The notes below the pieces were generated by a model that was given only the letters and a program-made list of their open reading frames with translations, ran no database searches and was not told the DNA's origin. The position numbers were made by a program, and so were the translations under genes. 64,000 nucleotides of DNA from Pseudogulbenkiania ferrooxidans 2002 (GTDB taxonomy: Bacteria; Pseudomonadota; Gammaproteobacteria; Burkholderiales; Chromobacteriaceae), in the NCBI RefSeq assembly GCF_000174355.1, contig NZ_ACIS01000001.1:186001-250000 (forward strand), in the 5' to 3' direction. This document shows, piece by piece, positions 56,431-63,950 of the stretch; position 1 is the first letter of the stretch; every line of letters starts with the position of its first letter.

Positions 56431-56823
56431 TTATGCGTGCTTGTACGTGACGTGGCGGGGCGTTGCACGGCGGGCTAAACGGGGCGTCTTGGCCTGACGC
56501 GATGGCGGTTTAACCTGACGTGATGGTGCCTTGGCTTGGCTGATCTTTTTTGCGGTGGTCTTGCAGGGCTGCCACTTGCCTTTTGCGGTCGGCGCGGTGG
56601 GGGCGCCATAGCACCACCCATTGTTCTTGACGTGGGTAAACATCACGTCGCGCATATTGCAGGCCTTCAGTGTTTTCTGATCGTCGCCAATGCCGTTGCG
56701 GCATTCGCCATTCAAGTAGTCCGTGACGGTGAGCAGATCAGAGGCTTCCTTCTCTGACAGCGCCTGGGCCAGGGACGGCGCGGAAACGGCGGCAATCAGA
56801 ATGCAAGCGAAGAGGCGTCGCAT
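56431..56823 (-). CDS. Secreted hypothetical protein with basic repetitive tail
   Basis: 130-aa protein. Signal peptide (residues 1-20, ending SLAQA). A folded part of about 70 residues carries cysteines in NGECRNGIGDDQKTLKACN and NNGWCYGAP. The last 40 residues are Lys/Arg/Pro/Gln-rich with tandem S-R-Q-x-K-x-P units. I do not recognise the family. The basic tail may bind nucleic acid or polyanions. The real gene status is supported by codon use and the signal peptide. Confidence 0.65.
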   Translation of the reverse strand: MRRLFACILIAAVSAPSLAQALSEKEASDLLTVTDYLNGECRNGIGDDQKTLKACNMRDVMFTHVKNNGWCYGAPTAPTAKGKWQPCKTTAKKISQAKAPSRQVKPPSRQAKTPRLARRATPRHVTYKHA

Positions 56824-57069
56824 TGTGGCGGTCCAGAATGGTAAAGCCAGTGATGCTACATCATTCATTACGAGGCGGTTTCGAAACGTTCACCGTTTTG
56901 ATGGCTATTCGATAAATTGCCCATTCGACATGGGTTTGCGGCCATTTATATGACCATTGTTAAGTTCACGGGGCGGCTCACGCCGCAATGGACCGACCTC
57001 GCCGGGGGCTGGCCGCGGACATGACCGCAGGTGTGTTGGGCTTCGGCGGGATGCGCTCGACAGGTTTTG
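56824..57069. other. Gene-free stretch before the tRNA
   Basis: Region between the secreted-protein gene and the tRNA terminator. No credible ORF, repeat or regulatory site was recognised. Confidence 0.4.
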
Positions 57070-57077
57070 GCTAGCAA

Positions 57078-57109
57078 AAAACCCGCAGAGCCTTACGCTG
57101 TGCGGGTTT
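57078..57109 (-). terminator. Terminator of tRNA-Arg
   Basis: AAACCCGCA ... TGCGGGTTT stem, followed on the minus strand by a T run, 35 bp after the tRNA 3' end. Confidence 0.8.
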
Positions 57110-57143
57110 CTCGGTATCTTTCGGACTGCTTGGGAAGGTGATT

Positions 57144-57218
57144 TGGCGCCCCCACCAGGAATCGAACCTGGAACTGCCCCTTAGGAGGGGGCTGTTATAT
57201 CCATTTAACTACAGGGAC
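57144..57218 (-). tRNA. tRNA-Arg (anticodon CCU)
   Basis: 75-nt cloverleaf with encoded CCA: acceptor GTCCCTG/TGGGGGC, D-arm TAGTTAAATGGATATAA, anticodon loop CTCCTAA (anticodon CCT) in a CCCC/GGGG stem, T-arm CCAGGTTCGATTCCTGG. It resembles E. coli argW. It decodes AGG, the codon that the signal word repeatedly imposes. It is the likely attachment site for the adjacent integrase element. Confidence 0.95.
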
Positions 57219-57343
57219 GGGCTATTAATCTGTGGTGCCTTGTTTTGCCAGACTTTCTAGCAATGGCGCGGGTTTTGTTGCGATTTTCGGGGTGTCGTCA
57301 GTATGCGAACTAGCACGAAGTAATGCGAAGTTTTGACGCCTTG

Positions 57344-57381
57344 GTGCTACGATAGTGCTACCGAAAACAGCAAAGTGCTAC
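57344..57381 (+). repeat. Direct repeats GTGCTAC x3 (candidate integrase arm sites)
   Basis: GTGCTAC at 57344, 57355 and 57375, with a related inverted CTAGCAC near 57310. They lie between the tRNA and the integrase gene, as arm-type binding sites of tyrosine integrases do. Confidence 0.5.
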
Positions 57382-57395
57382 GCGCCGTAACACCG

Positions 57396-58697
57396 ATGGC
57401 ATCAATTATACCGATCAAAGGGAAGTGGCGGGCAACCGTCCGTATCAAGCAGGGCGGCAAGCTCGTTTTTCACAAGTCGATGACGCATGACACCAAGCGC
57501 CTAGCGGAGCAGTGGGCGCTGGATGTCGAGGCCAAGGCCCGGACCGAAACGGGTTTGGCTGAGCTGTTGGCGCGGGAGGGCTCGCGCGGGGTGCTGGTGC
57601 GCGACCTGATCGGCAGGTACATCCAGTATGTGGGAAAGCTCAAGCCGCTGGGGGCAACGAAGTCGGCGGTACTGAATACACTGGCGGCCTCGGACCTTGG
57701 CGATAATCCAGTCACGGCAGTGACGGCCGGCGTGCTGCTGGACTATTGCAACAAGCGACGCGAGAAGTACGGCAATAGCGCCGCCACCATCGCGCAGTAT
57801 TTTGGCTATCTTCGGCAGGTGTTCGACCTGGCAAAGCCGGTGTGGGGTATCGGCGTCAGTGCAGCGCCGTTTGATGAGGTGCGGCCGGTGTTGCTCAAGC
57901 TGGGGCTGATTGGCCAGGGTAGTGAGCGTGACCGCCGGTTGGTGGGTGATGAGTACGCCAGGCTATTGAAGTGGTTTGAGAACTACGACGCAACCCGGGC
58001 GCGTGAGCTGCGCATGGCACCGGTGTTCCGCTACGCAGTGGCAATGGCAGCGCGGCGTGGAGAGATTGTCGGCATCCTGCGGTCTGACGTGGACCGCCAG
58101 GCGCGCACGGTGGTGGTGCGTAATCGGAAAGACCCGCGCAACAAGATCGGCAACGACCAGGTGCTGCCGCTACTGGGTGAGGCTTGGGGTATCGTTGAGG
58201 CGCAGCTGGCCAGCCACGACGACTTGCGCGTATTCCCTTATACCGAGATCAGTATCAGTACATGCTTCCAACGGGCATGTGAGGTGCTGGGTATCGAGGA
58301 TCTGCATTTTCACGATCTGCGCCACGAGGGAACCAGTCGGCTGTTTGAAGCGGGGTACAGTATTGAGCAGGTGGCTCTGGTGACGGGGCACAAGACGTGG
58401 AACATGCTGCGCCGTTACACCCAGCTCCGGCCGGCGTCGCTGCATGAGCTGCCGGCTGCGGCCAACCTTGGCGGCAATGGTGGCGGTGTTGCGGTGCCAG
58501 AGGTCGACGCCAAGCCCAGGGTCAGGAGGCGGCGGTGGGTGGTGAAGACTGCGGATGGCTTCCTGGTGGGTATGGATGGAGAGCTGGGGTGGGTGGATGA
58601 TGAGGCGTCCGCCAGTGCCTGCGTATCGGAAGCCGAGGCGCAAGTTCTGGGTGAGTCGTCTGGTGAGATGTTTGAGATAGTGCGGGTATTAGTGTGA
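57396..58697 (+). CDS. Tyrosine recombinase / prophage-type integrase
   Basis: 433-aa integrase. N-terminal arm-binding region (1-65), core-binding domain (about 66-165), catalytic domain with Arg in AARRGEIVG (about 219), HDLRHEGTSR (about 306-315), GHKTW (about 331) and tyrosine in RRYTQL (about 340). After the tyrosine there are about 90 further residues, with a basic patch and an acidic end; most such enzymes stop soon after the tyrosine. It sits next to tRNA-Arg(CCU) and marks the left end of a mobile element. Confidence 0.92.
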   Translation: MASIIPIKGKWRATVRIKQGGKLVFHKSMTHDTKRLAEQWALDVEAKARTETGLAELLAREGSRGVLVRDLIGRYIQYVGKLKPLGATKSAVLNTLAASDLGDNPVTAVTAGVLLDYCNKRREKYGNSAATIAQYFGYLRQVFDLAKPVWGIGVSAAPFDEVRPVLLKLGLIGQGSERDRRLVGDEYARLLKWFENYDATRARELRMAPVFRYAVAMAARRGEIVGILRSDVDRQARTVVVRNRKDPRNKIGNDQVLPLLGEAWGIVEAQLASHDDLRVFPYTEISISTCFQRACEVLGIEDLHFHDLRHEGTSRLFEAGYSIEQVALVTGHKTWNMLRRYTQLRPASLHELPAAANLGGNGGGVAVPEVDAKPRVRRRRWVVKTADGFLVGMDGELGWVDDEASASACVSEAEAQVLGESSGEMFEIVRVLV

Positions 58698-58985
58698 TTG
58701 CTTGTTGTTGCGGCGATGGGGGCTGAGAACTGAGGATAGCTACTTGGTTGAGGTGGGTGGGAAGTGTTCAGATGGCTTGACGTGAGAGTCAACGCGTAGT
58801 GATCGTGAGAATTTACAATGTAAACTTGCGGGCCAACTATTTATCCATCAAACTTGCATCATAAATGATCAGTTTCGAGGTGCGCTCCATGTGAGCGCAA
58901 AAGGTTTTATTGATCCAGTCTATTGCCGTGATAGTTTTTTTAAATAATAAATTGTCTTGCATTAATATTCAAATAACTTGTAAAA
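58698..58985. other. AT-rich intergenic stretch upstream of the toxin cassette
   Basis: 288 bp with no gene. Composition drops sharply in GC from about 58800. It probably holds the promoter of the three-gene cassette; no clear -35/-10 pair could be chosen. Confidence 0.4.
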
Positions 58986-59504
58986 ATGCGCGGTTATCAC
59001 GGAACTTGTAAATCAAAGTGGCCACTCATACGAATGAGGGGCTTTAATTTTAGCAATGATCCCAAAGATTGGCTTGGGATGGGTGTTTATTATTTTGTTG
59101 ATGGTGTTATGTGCCCTGTCGAGGCTAGTGAGCGCTGGGCGTCTGTATTTAAGAGTCACCGTGATCCTTGTGTATTAGAGTCAGTTTTTAAGTTTGATTT
59201 TGATTATGTTCTAGACTTGCGGGATGAATCTGATCTAAAGGATTTCAATAAGGTAAGAGAGTACTTCTGTTCCAAGCTTGAGCTTGATAAAGGGAGGAAA
59301 AAGGCCTTTGATAGAAAAATAGTTTGCGATGCAATTTTGGAGTATGTTGGTGCCCAAGCTGTAATTAATCGAGAATACATTTCTGCTGTTGCGCCGAGTC
59401 CGGCAGAAAGAGAGCTTGCATTGGGGATGCCCAGTATTCCAAATTGCACGATAATGGCTGTTAGGGATAAAAGTAAAATTGAACAGACGCGCGTGTTCAG
59501 ATAA
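58986..59504 (+). CDS. ADP-ribosyltransferase-fold toxin-like protein (CmdT-like candidate)
   Basis: 172-aa AT-rich gene. The N-terminus shows the PARP/ART pattern: YHGT (residues 4-7), MRGFNFS (17-23) and LGMGVYYF (30-37), matching the H and Y positions of the H-Y-[EQ] ART fold. No signal peptide. Directly followed by a 79-aa gene and a SecB-like chaperone gene. This order fits toxin-antitoxin-chaperone systems, notably CmdTAC, whose toxin CmdT ADP-ribosylates mRNA to block phage growth. The third catalytic residue and target are not seen from sequence. No good ribosome site. Confidence 0.65.
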   Translation: MRGYHGTCKSKWPLIRMRGFNFSNDPKDWLGMGVYYFVDGVMCPVEASERWASVFKSHRDPCVLESVFKFDFDYVLDLRDESDLKDFNKVREYFCSKLELDKGRKKAFDRKIVCDAILEYVGAQAVINREYISAVAPSPAERELALGMPSIPNCTIMAVRDKSKIEQTRVFR

Positions 59505-59519
59505 GAAAAGGAATTGAAA

Positions 59520-59759
59520 ATGAAAGCCATGTTTGCGAAGGCATTGGAAAAACTACAACAATCAACGCCTGAAGAAATTTATGAGTTTGTTGCTAGGCAC
59601 GCAGAGACAATGGATCAGCGTGCACTACACGCTCGTTATTTTGATCTGGAAATAAGCTTGATTGAGTCAATTTCCATTGGCTCTGGAGTTTTCGTTGCTG
59701 CTGGAGAGAGGCATTCTAACTGCGCAGCACGGTCAGATGATTACAAACTGGCGGCGTAA
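59520..59759 (+). CDS. Small protein, candidate antitoxin of the cassette (CmdA-like)
   Basis: 79-aa, AT-rich, 15 bp after the ART-like gene with AGGA before its ATG, and 3 bp before the SecB-like gene. An N-terminal helical part (KALEKLQQSTPEEIYEFVAR) and a more hydrophobic middle with IESISIGSGVFVAAG. In toxin-antitoxin-chaperone systems the antitoxin has a C-terminal segment that makes it depend on the SecB-like chaperone; the glycine-rich and hydrophobic end here would suit that role. No family recognised; assignment rests on context. Confidence 0.55.
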   Translation: MKAMFAKALEKLQQSTPEEIYEFVARHAETMDQRALHARYFDLEISLIESISIGSGVFVAAGERHSNCAARSDDYKLAA

Positions 59760-59762
59760 GTA

Positions 59763-60176
59763 ATGTCGGAAAAAGAACAGCTTACGCTTCAGCTTGCAAA
59801 AACTGTCGCAGAAAGTTTTTCTCTTGTGAGCTTTGATGGTGATTCTCACAAGGATGTTCTTTCTGTTGGCGCTAGATTTGATGAAGGCTCGCCGCAACAT
59901 TTTTCAATAGTTTTTGATTTGTCGCTGCTGGCTGATTCTTGCAAAGAACTGTCAGTCGTGTATTGTGCTGATTTCAAGCTGAATAGGGATGTCGATCGAG
60001 ATTGGGTTGATAATTCGCCTTTTGCGAATGTTAATGCGCCTGCAATTGCCTATCCTTTTTTACGGGCATTTGTCGCAAATATCATGCTTAACTCAGGGTA
60101 TGAGCCCGTGATGCTTCCTGCGCTGAATTTTCAAAGTAGATTTAACGAAAAGAAGGCCGCAAGGTCTGCAGAATAA
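59763..60176 (+). CDS. SecB-like chaperone (candidate CmdC-like component)
   Basis: 137-aa protein with a SecB-fold signature in its C-terminal half: NAPAIAYPFLRAFVANIML then NSGYEPVMLPALNF, comparable to the CPNILFPYARE...PVNF end of SecB. It is not the housekeeping SecB: it lies in an AT-rich island cassette after the ART-like and 79-aa genes. In TAC systems such chaperones protect the antitoxin and can be triggered by phage proteins. It ends at a strong terminator. Confidence 0.75.
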   Translation: MSEKEQLTLQLAKTVAESFSLVSFDGDSHKDVLSVGARFDEGSPQHFSIVFDLSLLADSCKELSVVYCADFKLNRDVDRDWVDNSPFANVNAPAIAYPFLRAFVANIMLNSGYEPVMLPALNFQSRFNEKKAARSAE

Positions 60177-60201
60177 AACGCCCCGCTGTTGGGGCGTTTT
60201 T
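60177..60201 (+). terminator. Terminator of the three-gene cassette
   Basis: AACGCCCC-GCTGTT-GGGGCGTT with TTTTTC, starting right after the SecB-like stop; shows that the cassette is one unit. Confidence 0.85.
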
Positions 60202-60257
60202 CTTTGGTGCGATAAGCACCGTTATCGAACCTAGTAAAAAGTGAAAGTGTTTGCGGG

Positions 60258-61106
60258 CTATGCCGCCGTGCCGGCCGCGAACAGCCCTGCACCGTGAAGT
60301 GCTGCACTGCATGCTGGGTTTAGCCAGATGACTTCGGTGCGAGCCTTTGCGCCATCGGCAAGTGCCCTGCATTCATGCCGCTCCCAGTCGGCGAACAGTT
60401 CCTGGTCGTACAGTTCGCACGGATACCCCGACAGCACCACCATGCCGCGCAGCTCGCGCAGGCCTGCGGCCAACTGCCGGTGATCGTCGTCGCTCATTTC
60501 ATGCCGGTACGCCGGTGCCCGGGTGCGCAGATTGCGTGTGCTATGCACATAAGGCGGATCAACGTAGTGCAGAGTGGTTTCCGAGTCGTGATGCTGCATG
60601 CACTGCAGCGCATCACGGTTTTCGATGACTACGCCACGGAAACGGTCAACTATGCTGGCCAGCGCGCTGGGGAAGTCGGCCCAATCGTGTGCCGGCGTCT
60701 TGTTGGAGCGGTTACTGTTCGCCCGGAAGCCTGTGCTTTGCCCCGATGCGCCGGCGCTGCCAAAGCCCATGTAGGACCTGACGAGTGTGCGGCGGGCCTG
60801 CTCAATCGGATCGGCGCTCTCCTGATATGCCTGTTTGAACTCCTCGCGGGCAAACGGCGTAAGTTCGACCTGGCGCACCAGTTCATCGCCGCTGTCGCGC
60901 ACTACTCTGAACAGGTTTACCACTTCGCCGTCCAGGTCGTTGTACACCTCGGCGTGTGAGCGATCCTTGCGCAGCAGCACGCTGCCACCGCCGCCAAACG
61001 GCTCAACGTAGACTCGATGTTCCGGCAAAAATGACAGGATCCATGGCGCCAATCTGAATTTGCCGCCGTGGTAGCGCATTGCCGGGCGCGTGATATTGCT
61101 TGTCAT
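60258..61106 (-). CDS. D12-class DNA adenine methyltransferase (Dam-like, phage type)
   Basis: 282-aa N6-adenine methyltransferase. SAM loop VEPFGGGGSVLLRK with the N-terminal RYHGGKFRLAPWI (motif X), and catalytic DPPY in LHYVDPPYVHST. Between lies the target-recognition part. Likely protects the element DNA from restriction or modifies GATC-like sites; no partner endonuclease gene is seen. It overlaps the next small gene by 4 bp (ATGA). GC-rich, unlike the toxin cassette. Confidence 0.9.
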   Translation of the reverse strand: MTSNITRPAMRYHGGKFRLAPWILSFLPEHRVYVEPFGGGGSVLLRKDRSHAEVYNDLDGEVVNLFRVVRDSGDELVRQVELTPFAREEFKQAYQESADPIEQARRTLVRSYMGFGSAGASGQSTGFRANSNRSNKTPAHDWADFPSALASIVDRFRGVVIENRDALQCMQHHDSETTLHYVDPPYVHSTRNLRTRAPAYRHEMSDDDHRQLAAGLRELRGMVVLSGYPCELYDQELFADWERHECRALADGAKARTEVIWLNPACSAALHGAGLFAAGTAA

Positions 61107-61267
61107 GCGGCACCGCCTTTCTTGCCGTGCATACCGGCAGTGGCGTACTGGTACAGCTCATCTGCCCGGCGCTTCGCCTCGTTGGCCGCGTACTGGCAGC
61201 CCTGGCCTTTGCGTCGGCCGCAGTAGCCGCCGCAGGTGCGGCATTTCGGTTTCTTCGTGGCTGCCAT
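61103..61267 (-). CDS. Small Cys-rich protein (54 aa)
   Basis: 54 codons with KCRTCGGYCGRRKGQGC near the N-terminus, a zinc-ribbon-like cluster, and a basic end. It overlaps the Dam-like gene by 4 bp and shares one base with the gene before it, so it is probably translated. Function unknown; small zinc proteins are common in phage operons. Confidence 0.6.
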   Translation of the reverse strand: MAATKKPKCRTCGGYCGRRKGQGCQYAANEAKRRADELYQYATAGMHGKKGGAA

Positions 61268-61674
61268 CACGCACCGCCTTCCTGCAGGGTGGTCGGCAGG
61301 TAGATCGCCCGGGCCTTGCTTGGCGCGCGCGGTGTTGGCTTGTCAGTCTTGCCACAGTCCACCCGCGCCGCCAGCAGCGCGGCCCACTCCGTTTTCCCGT
61401 TCGGCACCACAACGTGGCTGTCACCGTCGTACAGCTTGCCCAGCGTGCCATCGCTACGGCGGTAGTACGGCGTGCCACGCGACAGCTTGGCGGCCTCGGC
61501 CTTCTTCACCGCGATGCAGCAGCCGTGCGAGCAAATGCCGCGTGCTTCCTGTTCGCTGTACAGGCCTGCTTTCTCGATGCAGATCGTGTAGCCCTTGCTG
61601 TCCGGGCGCCACCAGGTGATGTGTTCGTGGTCTTTGATGGTGTGCCCGATGTGGGCAATCAGGTATTCGCTCAT
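61267..61674 (-). CDS. Hypothetical phage-type protein (135 aa)
   Basis: 135-aa protein beginning MSEYLIAHIGHTIKDHEHIT, with cysteines in GICSHGCCIAVKKAEA and a Pro/Lys-rich C-terminus. I do not recognise its family. It sits between the C5 methyltransferase and the small Cys-rich gene, 1-bp coupled to the latter. A hairpin lies upstream. Confidence 0.65.
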   Translation of the reverse strand: MSEYLIAHIGHTIKDHEHITWWRPDSKGYTICIEKAGLYSEQEARGICSHGCCIAVKKAEAAKLSRGTPYYRRSDGTLGKLYDGDSHVVVPNGKTEWAALLAARVDCGKTDKPTPRAPSKARAIYLPTTLQEGGA

Positions 61675-61693
61675 CGTTATTCCTGAAAAAGTG

Positions 61694-61714
61694 AGGCCAC
61701 CGTTCTGGTGGCCT
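61694..61714. repeat. Hairpin AGGCCACC...GGTGGCCT between C5 methyltransferase and next gene
   Basis: 8-bp perfect stem with loop GTTCT. A matching hairpin lies at 63572-63594 upstream of the methyltransferase gene. No T run follows either. Confidence 0.55.
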
Positions 61715-61719
61715 GATGG

Positions 61720-63552
61720 TTACGCTGCCTGCAGCTGGCGCTGCTTGAGTTCCTTGTGGCTCCACGCGGCCAGATCCATGCAGTTGGCCTCAATGAGTGC
61801 TTGCGCCGGCCCGGGGCTGACGCTGTTGCCAACCATGCGTACCTGCGCCGTCTTGGTGAACGGCCTCCCGTCGTGGCCGCGGTCGATGATGTAGCTGGCC
61901 GGAAAGCCCTGGCACAGATACAGCTCGCGCGGCGTCAGCATGCGCAGGCAGATGTCCACGATCACGTATGGCTCGCCTTTTACCCATACAGTGACCAGCG
62001 CCAGCCGGTCACGGGTGGTGGCGGTCGGCATCGGCTGATCCACGCCGCTCACGTTGTCGGTGCCGTAGTAGCTGATAAGGAAGCTGGCGCAGCGCAGGGC
62101 AGCGTCCTCGTTTTCCTTGCTCAACATGTACGACGCGACGGCGTGGTGCTCGGCGCCGGCGGTGATGGCCGCCATCGGTGCGTTGAACTCACGGCCAAAG
62201 CAATTGCGGCGCAGGGTTACCAGGTGCGCGGCTACCAGCTGCTGCTGGCTGCCGGTGGTGGTGATCGTGGTCGCGGGCTCGTCCAGGCTGCGGCCAACCG
62301 TCTGATTGAACCCGCCGTTGGCTTGCATCAGGTAAGCGGTAGCCAGCGCCTGACCGCCGCAGCCAGATGCGGTGATGGTGTTCACCGGGCCAGTGGCCGG
62401 CTTGCTGCCATCGCCCCAGCGCTGCGCGCGCCCGGGCTTGCCTTCGCCGTGGGCGGCCTGCACAAGAACCGGCATGGCAACGGCAATTTCGCCGCGGTTG
62501 GCCGCAGTGATAGTGCGCACCGGCTCCATGGAGTCATGCACACGGTCGCCGCCCTGGTGCGTCAGCGGAACCAGTGACGGTTGCGCTACTGCAAAGCTTC
62601 CGCCCTTTGGGTGGGCGGTGATGGTGTTCAGCGGCTGCTCGATGTCATGCACACCGTTGCGGTTGCTCCAGTTGGCTAGCTCCACGATGAACGGCTTGGG
62701 GGTGTTCAGCACGTACTTGTGCATGCCCTTGGCGATGCGGCGCAGCGTGGCATCAGCCAGCGGCTTCTTGCGGGTGAAGATAGATTCGCCCAGGTTGCTG
62801 AAATCGATGTGGTCGGCGGCAGCGCGCCAAGCTTTTTGCCCTTTTTTGGGCTGCTTGAAGTGCGTCGGTTCGGGCCAAACAATTGGCCGTCCATCCCGGC
62901 GCGCAAACAGGAACAGGCGTTCGCGCGTGGTGGCAGCGCCGTAGTCGGCTGCGTTCATCAGGCGGTATTCAACTTGGTATCCCAGCTGCTCCAGCACGCT
63001 GACGAATCGCCGCCAGGTGCGGCCAACGTGTTTCGGGTCTGGGACGAGAAACTGCTGTTGCACTGGCACGCGCTCGCCAGGGGCGGCCACGGTGCCATCC
63101 AGCTTCATCACGCGCCCGGTCTGCTTGCAGCGCTTTGCGATCAGTGGCCCCCACTGCTGCATTTGCTTGACGTTTTCCATGCTGATGCTGCGCGGATGCA
63201 CCTGGCCGGCCCAGCGCGGTATCACCCAGCCAAGGCCGCGGATCTTCTTGTCGCGCGGCTGGCCGCCGATGGCCTGGCTGAAATGCGTGCAGTCCGGGCT
63301 GCCGTGCAGGTGGCCAACCGGGCGGCCGCGGGTGGCGGTGCGCGGGCAGACCTCGAAAACGTCGGCGCAGTAGTGCTCCGTCTGCGGGTGGTTCGCCTCG
63401 TGCATGCTTATCGCGTCACTATCGTGGTTGATAGCGATGTCCACGTGGCGGCCAAGAGCGTGCTCAATACCGGTGGATTTGCCTCCGCCACCGGCGAACA
63501 GATCGACAATGATTTCGTCGGTCGTCAGCAGGCTGAATTGTTCTCTGACCAT
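61720..63552 (-). CDS. Phage-type DNA cytosine-5 methyltransferase
   Basis: 610-aa enzyme. Motif I VDLFAGGGGKSTGIEHAL, catalytic motif IV as HGSPDCTHFSQA (Cys about residue 88; D-C replaces the usual P-C), motif VI SMENVKQM (about 125), motif VIII RERLFLFARR, closing motifs IX-X with LTPRELYLCQGFP and MVGNSVSPGPAQALI. Between about 310 and 530 there are six degenerate repeats built around P-x-x-T-I-T. This large repeated middle takes the place of the target-recognition domain. It lies in the mobile element, with no restriction enzyme seen; a protective role is likely. Confidence 0.9.
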   Translation of the reverse strand: MVREQFSLLTTDEIIVDLFAGGGGKSTGIEHALGRHVDIAINHDSDAISMHEANHPQTEHYCADVFEVCPRTATRGRPVGHLHGSPDCTHFSQAIGGQPRDKKIRGLGWVIPRWAGQVHPRSISMENVKQMQQWGPLIAKRCKQTGRVMKLDGTVAAPGERVPVQQQFLVPDPKHVGRTWRRFVSVLEQLGYQVEYRLMNAADYGAATTRERLFLFARRDGRPIVWPEPTHFKQPKKGQKAWRAAADHIDFSNLGESIFTRKKPLADATLRRIAKGMHKYVLNTPKPFIVELANWSNRNGVHDIEQPLNTITAHPKGGSFAVAQPSLVPLTHQGGDRVHDSMEPVRTITAANRGEIAVAMPVLVQAAHGEGKPGRAQRWGDGSKPATGPVNTITASGCGGQALATAYLMQANGGFNQTVGRSLDEPATTITTTGSQQQLVAAHLVTLRRNCFGREFNAPMAAITAGAEHHAVASYMLSKENEDAALRCASFLISYYGTDNVSGVDQPMPTATTRDRLALVTVWVKGEPYVIVDICLRMLTPRELYLCQGFPASYIIDRGHDGRPFTKTAQVRMVGNSVSPGPAQALIEANCMDLAAWSHKELKQRQLQAA

Positions 63553-63571
63553 GGGGTATCTCGGAATGAAT

Positions 63572-63594
63572 CAGGCCACCGATTTGGTGGCCTG
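63572..63594. repeat. Hairpin CAGGCCACC...GGTGGCCTG upstream of C5 methyltransferase
   Basis: 9-bp perfect stem with loop GATTT, 20 bp before the methyltransferase start, matching the hairpin at 61694-61714. Confidence 0.55.
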
Positions 63595-63623
63595 TTGGTA
63601 AGTTGGGCGCTGTTCTGTCTGGC

Positions 63624-63893
63624 TCATACCTGGCTGCGTTCCCATGATCTACGCGCAGCGTCGTGGCGCTCGTCGATCAGCTTGGCTAGGTCGTCGATGT
63701 GGACGTGGCGAGGGCTTTGGCGGCTGGGGCCGACGCGGTAGGTCGGCAACGGCAGCTTGTTGAGGGTGGCCAGACGGTTGGCCTCGGCGATGCTGACGCC
63801 GAAATGCTCGTCGCAGATGTTGGCGAGCGGGATGCTGGGGGTTTGGTGCTGGGCCATGAGTAGCCAAGCGGTGCGATTGGTTTTGTTTTCCAT
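63624..63893 (-). CDS. PrtN-like transcriptional activator (pyocin activator family)
   Basis: 89-aa protein: TAWLLMAQHQTPSIPLANIC, then HFGVSIAEANRLATLNKLPLP and HIDDLAKLIDERH, the shape of the pyocin activator PrtN family. In Pseudomonas PrtN turns on pyocin genes after RecA-mediated loss of PrtR. Here it may control phage-like genes beyond the window. Start at 63893 by family N-terminus; an in-frame ATG at 63944 is possible. Confidence 0.75.
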   Translation of the reverse strand: MENKTNRTAWLLMAQHQTPSIPLANICDEHFGVSIAEANRLATLNKLPLPTYRVGPSRQSPRHVHIDDLAKLIDERHDAARRSWERSQV

Positions 63894-63950
63894 GTTGGTC
63901 TCAAGTAACGAGTGCCCGTGAGTCATGGGCGTGTTCTTGTGCATGGCGCG

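Noticed and set aside
61756-63741. Plus-strand frames opposite the C5 methyltransferase
   Set aside because: Shadow frames; the minus strand has all methyltransferase motifs.
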